This document shows positions 60,054-64,000 of a stretch of DNA of 64,000 bases, piece by piece. Below the pieces are notes generated by a model, which was not told where the DNA came from, made no database searches, and saw nothing but the letters and a program-made list of their open reading frames with translations. Source of the DNA: Zeaxanthinibacter sp. PT1 (lineage in GTDB: Bacteria > Bacteroidota > Bacteroidia > Flavobacteriales > Flavobacteriaceae); assembly GCF_028464225.1 (NCBI RefSeq), contig NZ_JAQPCN010000001.1, positions 124,001 through 188,000 on the forward strand. Direction: 5' to 3'. Numbering within the stretch: position 1 is the first letter of the stretch; each line of letters opens with the position of its first letter. The translations under genes and the position numbers were made by a program.

Positions 60054-61763
60054 TTAGGCAGTGAAGTAAATCTCGTCGAATTTATGCTTCATTTCTGTAT
60101 TTCCAAGCATTACCAGTTCGGAGTCCGCTGGAAGAACGGTATCTGCAGATAACAGGGTGAGGACCTGTGATTTCTCTTTTATGGCGATGACCGAAAGTCC
60201 CGTCTTGGCACCAATTGCAGATGCTGCCAGCGACTTACCTCCTAATAAAGAGGGTGTAGGAACAATAAATAGCGAGATACCTTCGCCAAGTACCGTAAGT
60301 TCATGTCCTTTTAAGATCGATAAAACTGCTTCAGAACCCAATGTTGCATAACTCAACACAAAATTTGCACCCGCCCTGTGTATGATATCTAAGTTTCGAG
60401 CTTCGGAGATACGGCTCACTATTTTTACCTCCTTATTCAATTGACGACAATAGGAAGTTAAATAGATATTCATGGTGTCGTCGTTGGTAGAAAGTAATAT
60501 TGAAGGAGCTTCCAGGATTCCCGCTTTATTTAGGAGATCGTAATCCGATGCCCTCCCGGTAAATACTTCATTGCAGATACGATTCACCTTGGAATTCGAT
60601 ATCTCGGGATCCTTTTCTATCAAATTAACCAAAATACCATTCTTATATAAAGATTCGGCCGCAGCTAATCCTACCTTTCCCCCTCCTATCAACAGGACCG
60701 GGTTTGGGTTTACATCGTATTCAATAAAGATCTCGTCAATGCTACGGAGCTGATCCTCATTACCTATGATGACCAAAACACTATCGTTGGTGAGTTTTTC
60801 TACACCGCTTATGGGTTTCATCCTTCCCCTATCCCAAATAGCCACAATACTGACTCCGAATTTCTGCCTCAAGCCGGTTTCCCGGATAGTTTTAGACACC
60901 AGGGGTGTATTGTGAACAGGTAGTTCTGCAATTAACAGATCTTCATACTGACCTATGGGTTGCGATTTAGCATACTGTGCATTCACCCTGTTAGCCAATT
61001 GTTCACCCAGCCAGCGTTTTACCGGCAGTACATGATTGGCCCCACTTAATTCCTGGACATCCACAGATTCGTCATCATTCGCAATCGCAACTATAATAAT
61101 GGTTGGGGCGATCTGCCGAATGGCAAGAATGATCTTGGTATTTACAATATCATCCCTGTTCACCAGAACAAGTTTTGCTTCCCTGATATTGGCCCGTTCA
61201 AATGTTTCCTGGTCATCCAATCGACCATGTATCACCGGGATGCCATCATCGTGAAATTTAAGTGCCTTTACCAATTCATTTTCTATCAAATAAAAAGTTG
61301 TCTTATCCTGTTTTAAACGCTCCATAAGATCGATGGCAATGGCTTCGTAAGAACAAATAATTATATGATTCTTGGTTGCTGTGGGAACTTCTCTTGGCAC
61401 CCTGTTTTTATCTTGTGATTCCAGCAAGGGAACATAAAAATGCCTTAAGAAGGCAAATGGTAATACGATCAGTAACGAAAAAATTCCTGTAAGCAATACG
61501 ATGATACTGAAGAGCCTGCCAATATCCGAAGCAAAGGTGATGTCGCCGAACCCAAGGGTGCTCATTACAGTAAGTGTCCAGTAGAAACCGGTAACCCAGG
61601 AATGTTCCTGGCCTTCAATATTAAGCATTATGATATGGAAGAGGATGGAATAGATTATGATGATAATCCCCAGAAACAGCAAATACCTGAGCAGGATCTT
61701 AGAGTTCCTTCTTAAATTCCTGTCCTTCAAAAAAAATGCTAATTGACTTCCGACAAATTTCAT
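60054..61763 (-). CDS. RCK/TrkA-N potassium channel family protein
   Basis: 569 residues. Two membrane helices (about 22-50 and 75-105) flank a pore loop with the filter TLGFGD (as in TMSTLGFGDITFASD), then two tandem RCK (TrkA-N/TrkA-C) domains: KNHIIICSYEAIAIDLMERL (first) and NPVLLIGGGKVGLAAAESLY (second; GGGKVG is the nucleotide-binding loop), each followed by a TrkA-C part. Ligand-gated K+ channel by family. Same strand as the SLC12-like gene; likely partner in K+ movement. Confidence 0.85.
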   Translation of the reverse strand: MKFVGSQLAFFLKDRNLRRNSKILLRYLLFLGIIIIIYSILFHIIMLNIEGQEHSWVTGFYWTLTVMSTLGFGDITFASDIGRLFSIIVLLTGIFSLLIVLPFAFLRHFYVPLLESQDKNRVPREVPTATKNHIIICSYEAIAIDLMERLKQDKTTFYLIENELVKALKFHDDGIPVIHGRLDDQETFERANIREAKLVLVNRDDIVNTKIILAIRQIAPTIIIVAIANDDESVDVQELSGANHVLPVKRWLGEQLANRVNAQYAKSQPIGQYEDLLIAELPVHNTPLVSKTIRETGLRQKFGVSIVAIWDRGRMKPISGVEKLTNDSVLVIIGNEDQLRSIDEIFIEYDVNPNPVLLIGGGKVGLAAAESLYKNGILVNLIEKDPEISNSKVNRICNEVFTGRASDYDLLNKAGILEAPSILLSTNDDTMNIYLTSYCRQLNKEVKIVSRISEARNLDIIHRAGANFVLSYATLGSEAVLSILKGHELTVLGEGISLFIVPTPSLLGGKSLAASAIGAKTGLSVIAIKEKSQVLTLLSADTVLPADSELVMLGNTEMKHKFDEIYFTA

Positions 61764-62400
61764 AATCCATATGTATTAAATGGGGTCTCCAATTTGCCTG
61801 ATCAGGAGCTTTTGATCCATACAATATCCGCTACCAATAAAAGCTGCCTCTCCCGGGGCTTGACATCAATAGTCAACATTTAATATACAACTAAATATAT
61901 AATAAGCTGGCCAGCAACAAGTTGATCGTAAATTCTATCGCATTCAAATGAGTTATTATTTTTTTGCAGGATTTGCGCCTCATGCAGCTTTTATAAAAGG
62001 AATATTAGAAATAATTGACAATAAATCTGCAGAACCTGGAAATACCCTCCGCCCGAACTGATTCGTGAAAGCAGGCTTCCCTCCTATCCCTTCAGGAATT
62101 ATTACGTTATATTCAAAGAACAAATTAAGCGTCGAGCACTTGGCGAAAGCCCGTTGTTTTCAAATATCCTGGCATTTCGTTTTTTGAACAAGAATCCCTT
62201 GCTGACGCCTCCTTGTCAGCTTTTCGGTGGAAGGATCATGTAAATCACCACCCTTGGGAAGCAACAAGGAAGTATGATTATAAAAATAGCTCCCCTGCTA
62301 AATTCTATCGATCATTATTCTTACTGCCAAAACATCTACAATTTATGCCGGATTTTCCGATGTTTGTAATTCATATACTTCTAACCATTTTACACCAACC
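61764..62400. other. gene-free stretch with one array-site remnant
   Basis: No supported gene. It contains the decayed attC-like site at 62041-62161 and AT-rich DNA on either side. A short plus-strand frame (62213-62404) has no support. No clear promoter matching TTG-N19/20-TAnnTTTG was found before 62401. Confidence 0.5.
62041..62161 (+). repeat. attC-like site remnant S28 outside the array
   Basis: AATACCCTCCGCCCGAAC, CCTCCTATCCCTTCAGGAAT and CGTTATATTCAAAG parallel the loop of S18 and S26 (ATACCCCCCGCCCGAAC, CTCCTACCCTATCAAGAAT, CTCTATATTTAATG), and it ends AAAGCCCGTTGTTTTC with a GTTG core at 62153. No matching left box is seen. Confidence 0.55.
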
Positions 62401-64000
62401 ATGACCTTAAAATCGAAGATCACAGCTATATTATATGCTACCTCACTGCTTGTACTGGCCATAGGCTGTAAGCAGGAAGATCAGCCGGAGAGACCCAGGG
62501 AACATTGGGTTTTTCGCTCAGTACTGGACACTCAACCCCGTATCCTTACGGCAGCATTGCACGAGGACCTTTGGGTGGCTTATAGTACACAGGATGGTTT
62601 GCTGCATAAAGCCTGGGATGGCGATGTCAACTTCTCCGGCGCCGTGTACGATGAAATGCACGGGCCACAGCCTACTACCACCGGGATACAGTTCTACGAG
62701 AATACCCGGGACCGATGGATCCTTAGAAACGAGCAGGAAGCCGTGCAACCAGTCATCCGGTATAAGGGACATCAGTTCAAAAATGGACGGCTGTACCTAA
62801 GTACCCTGCTCATCACTCCAGCCCAGGATAGCATACAGGTAATGGAAAGTCCGGAATTTGTAAAAAAGGACGGAAAGGCTGCCCTGGAACGTCGTTTTGA
62901 GGTTAGTAATGATACAGATTATCAACTATTTCTTGCCAGCGATGCCTTTGAGCATGATGCCATACATCTTGAAGACAGCGAATTGACGGACACTCCTTCA
63001 GCGATGATGGAAGCTCCTGAAAAACAAATAGCGATCCGGGAGAACACCACCCTGACCTTCACCATGGATCACGCAAAAGCCACGCCGATTGCAAACGACG
63101 GCAACAGCGATGTTAAAAGCTCCGCCAATGCGGCTAAGAGCCTGGTTGAGGCCAGTGATTGCAGGGCCTGCCACAATGAACTGGTAAAAACAGTCGGACC
63201 CTCCTACATGGCCATAGCCAAAAGGTATCACGATAACGAGGAGAACAAGAAACTCCTGGCAGATAAGATCATCCATGGGGGTAAAGGATCCTGGGGAGAG
63301 GCAATGATGACCCCACACGAGCAATTTTCAGAAGAACAGGCCTACCAGATTGCAGAATATATTTTAAATATTGACGATACTCTTGAAACGGCTGTCTCCA
63401 AGTACACTTTGGGTCATGAGTCCGTGAAATTTTTAAGGCCGTCCACGGGCAATACCGGAAAAGGTTTTTTGGCCAAAATATATTCCAACCCGGATGAGCA
63501 GGACATTCTGACGTTCAGGGATGCGGAACAAGCCGACCTCAGCCGGATCGCCCCTGCTATTCACACCAATGAAAAAGCAGATTTTGAAGTTGCTTCTGAT
63601 CACTTCGCTATTGTTTACGACGGATTGCTGAATATTGAAAAGGCCGGCAGTTATGCATTCCGACTTATCAGCGACGATGGCTCTTACCTGTTTATAGACG
63701 GGAAGCAGGTCATCGACAATAGCGGCAGCCATGGCAGCCGGATCAAGGACGGGGAAGTACATCTGAATGAAGGTAAGCACCCCATACAGGTCGTGTACGG
63801 CCAGGGTGAGGGAGGTGCCATGATTTCTCTACAAGTATTCGATACCGAAAAAGAAGCCTATTCGCTGCTGGATGAAACTATGATCTCCCATGAAAATAAT
63901 GCTGTTCCAACCAATGAAAAATCCCCGGAGCGACTGGCATCCATGGAATCGGCACCGTCTCCAAGCCTGAAAGGGGTGCATCCGTCCTTTGATCTGCACC
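62401..64000 (+). CDS. lipoprotein with c-type cytochrome motif and PA14-like region (partial)
   Basis: Reading frame open from ATG 62401 to the window edge (533 residues so far). A lipoprotein signal with lipobox VLAIGC (cysteine near residue 23) leads to a beta-rich domain (about 30-240), then a haem-binding CxxCH (DCRACHNE, near residue 254), a MMTPHEQFSEEQAYQIAEYIL cytochrome tail, and a PA14-like segment (about 355-480, ISDDGSYLFIDGKQVIDNSG). Resembles the membrane-bound dehydrogenase/heme-containing lipoproteins found in Bacteroidota carbohydrate-degrading regions. The partner domains lie beyond the window. Confidence 0.75.
   Translation, partial: MTLKSKITAILYATSLLVLAIGCKQEDQPERPREHWVFRSVLDTQPRILTAALHEDLWVAYSTQDGLLHKAWDGDVNFSGAVYDEMHGPQPTTTGIQFYENTRDRWILRNEQEAVQPVIRYKGHQFKNGRLYLSTLLITPAQDSIQVMESPEFVKKDGKAALERRFEVSNDTDYQLFLASDAFEHDAIHLEDSELTDTPSAMMEAPEKQIAIRENTTLTFTMDHAKATPIANDGNSDVKSSANAAKSLVEASDCRACHNELVKTVGPSYMAIAKRYHDNEENKKLLADKIIHGGKGSWGEAMMTPHEQFSEEQAYQIAEYILNIDDTLETAVSKYTLGHESVKFLRPSTGNTGKGFLAKIYSNPDEQDILTFRDAEQADLSRIAPAIHTNEKADFEVASDHFAIVYDGLLNIEKAGSYAFRLISDDGSYLFIDGKQVIDNSGSHGSRIKDGEVHLNEGKHPIQVVYGQGEGGAMISLQVFDTEKEAYSLLDETMISHENNAVPTNEKSPERLASMESAPSPSLKGVHPSFDLH

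Noticed and set aside
57588-62100. Cassette C28 containing the two potassium-related genes.
   Set aside because: The core at 57587 (GTTATATCTAATT) has no complementary box near 62.0 kb, so paired cassette ends are missing.
62213-62404. A 63-residue plus-strand ORF upstream of the lipoprotein gene.
   Set aside because: Composition is not protein-like, it overlaps the next start and has no neighbour support.

Overview
The window looks like a chromosome segment from a marine-type Flavobacteriaceae member (Bacteroidota). The evidence is the gene families (DUF6089, DUF6090, GH3-type protein, FolK-deoxynucleoside kinase fusion, OmpH/BamA/UppS cluster), promoters of the Bacteroidota form TTG-N19/20-TAnnTTTG, and the lack of consistent Shine-Dalgarno sequences. 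No species is claimed.

Bases 1-29.3 kb are ordinary, mid-GC housekeeping DNA. A minus-strand block runs from a CBS protein and NAD kinase through DUF6089, UppS, BamA and two OmpH/Skp chaperones (envelope biogenesis) to murI. Plus-strand genes follow: pdxJ, an esterase, a small membrane protein, then tig-clpP-clpX (protein folding and degradation). After these come a GH3-type protein, DUF2797, a VTT membrane protein, an AsmA-like protein, a queuosine-precursor transporter, SppA, the FolK-dNK fusion, a SpoU methyltransferase and mutS. An 0.6 kb direct-repeat block lies before mutS. Two tRNA genes, Gly(GCC) and Leu(UAA), follow it, preceded by a tRNA-like fragment.

At 30.15-31.56 kb the 3' part of a lacZ-type beta-galactosidase abuts, tail against tail, the last ~60 codons of a tyrosine recombinase whose ending (GH...IYTHV...RSPLD) resembles integron integrases. 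Directly downstream of its stop, from 31,592 to about 57.6 kb, lies an AT-rich array of about 27 gene cassettes. Each cassette starts at a GTTR core, and its first 8-10 bases are the reverse complement of a box at its own 3' end. That box opens an imperfect-hairpin site of 58-301 nt with a second, inner inverted repeat. This is the organisation of integron attC sites and cassettes. However, the outer boxes are cassette-specific rather than the canonical GTTRRRY, the sites share family-specific inner sequences, and no intact integrase is visible. Pairing of cassette ends is nearly perfect in cassettes 1-20 (recombinase-proximal) and decayed in the last seven, as expected for insertion at the recombinase end.

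Cassette cargo: a reversed restriction-modification pair; a Crp/Fnr regulator with an SRPBCC protein; small secreted or membrane proteins; an HxlR-controlled redox trio; a Tat-exported DinB-like protein; a sodium:solute symporter; an S9 peptidase; a cupin with a frameshift; a cyanophycinase-like S51 protein; and six paralogous DUF6090 membrane-anchored proteins whose cassettes share both ends. A geneless ~369-nt cassette occurs four times, two of them in tandem.

Beyond the array lie a minus-strand SLC12/APC-type transporter and a two-TM RCK potassium-channel protein, a remnant of one more array site at 62.04-62.16 kb, and the start of a lipoprotein with a CxxCH haem motif and a PA14-like region that runs off the window.
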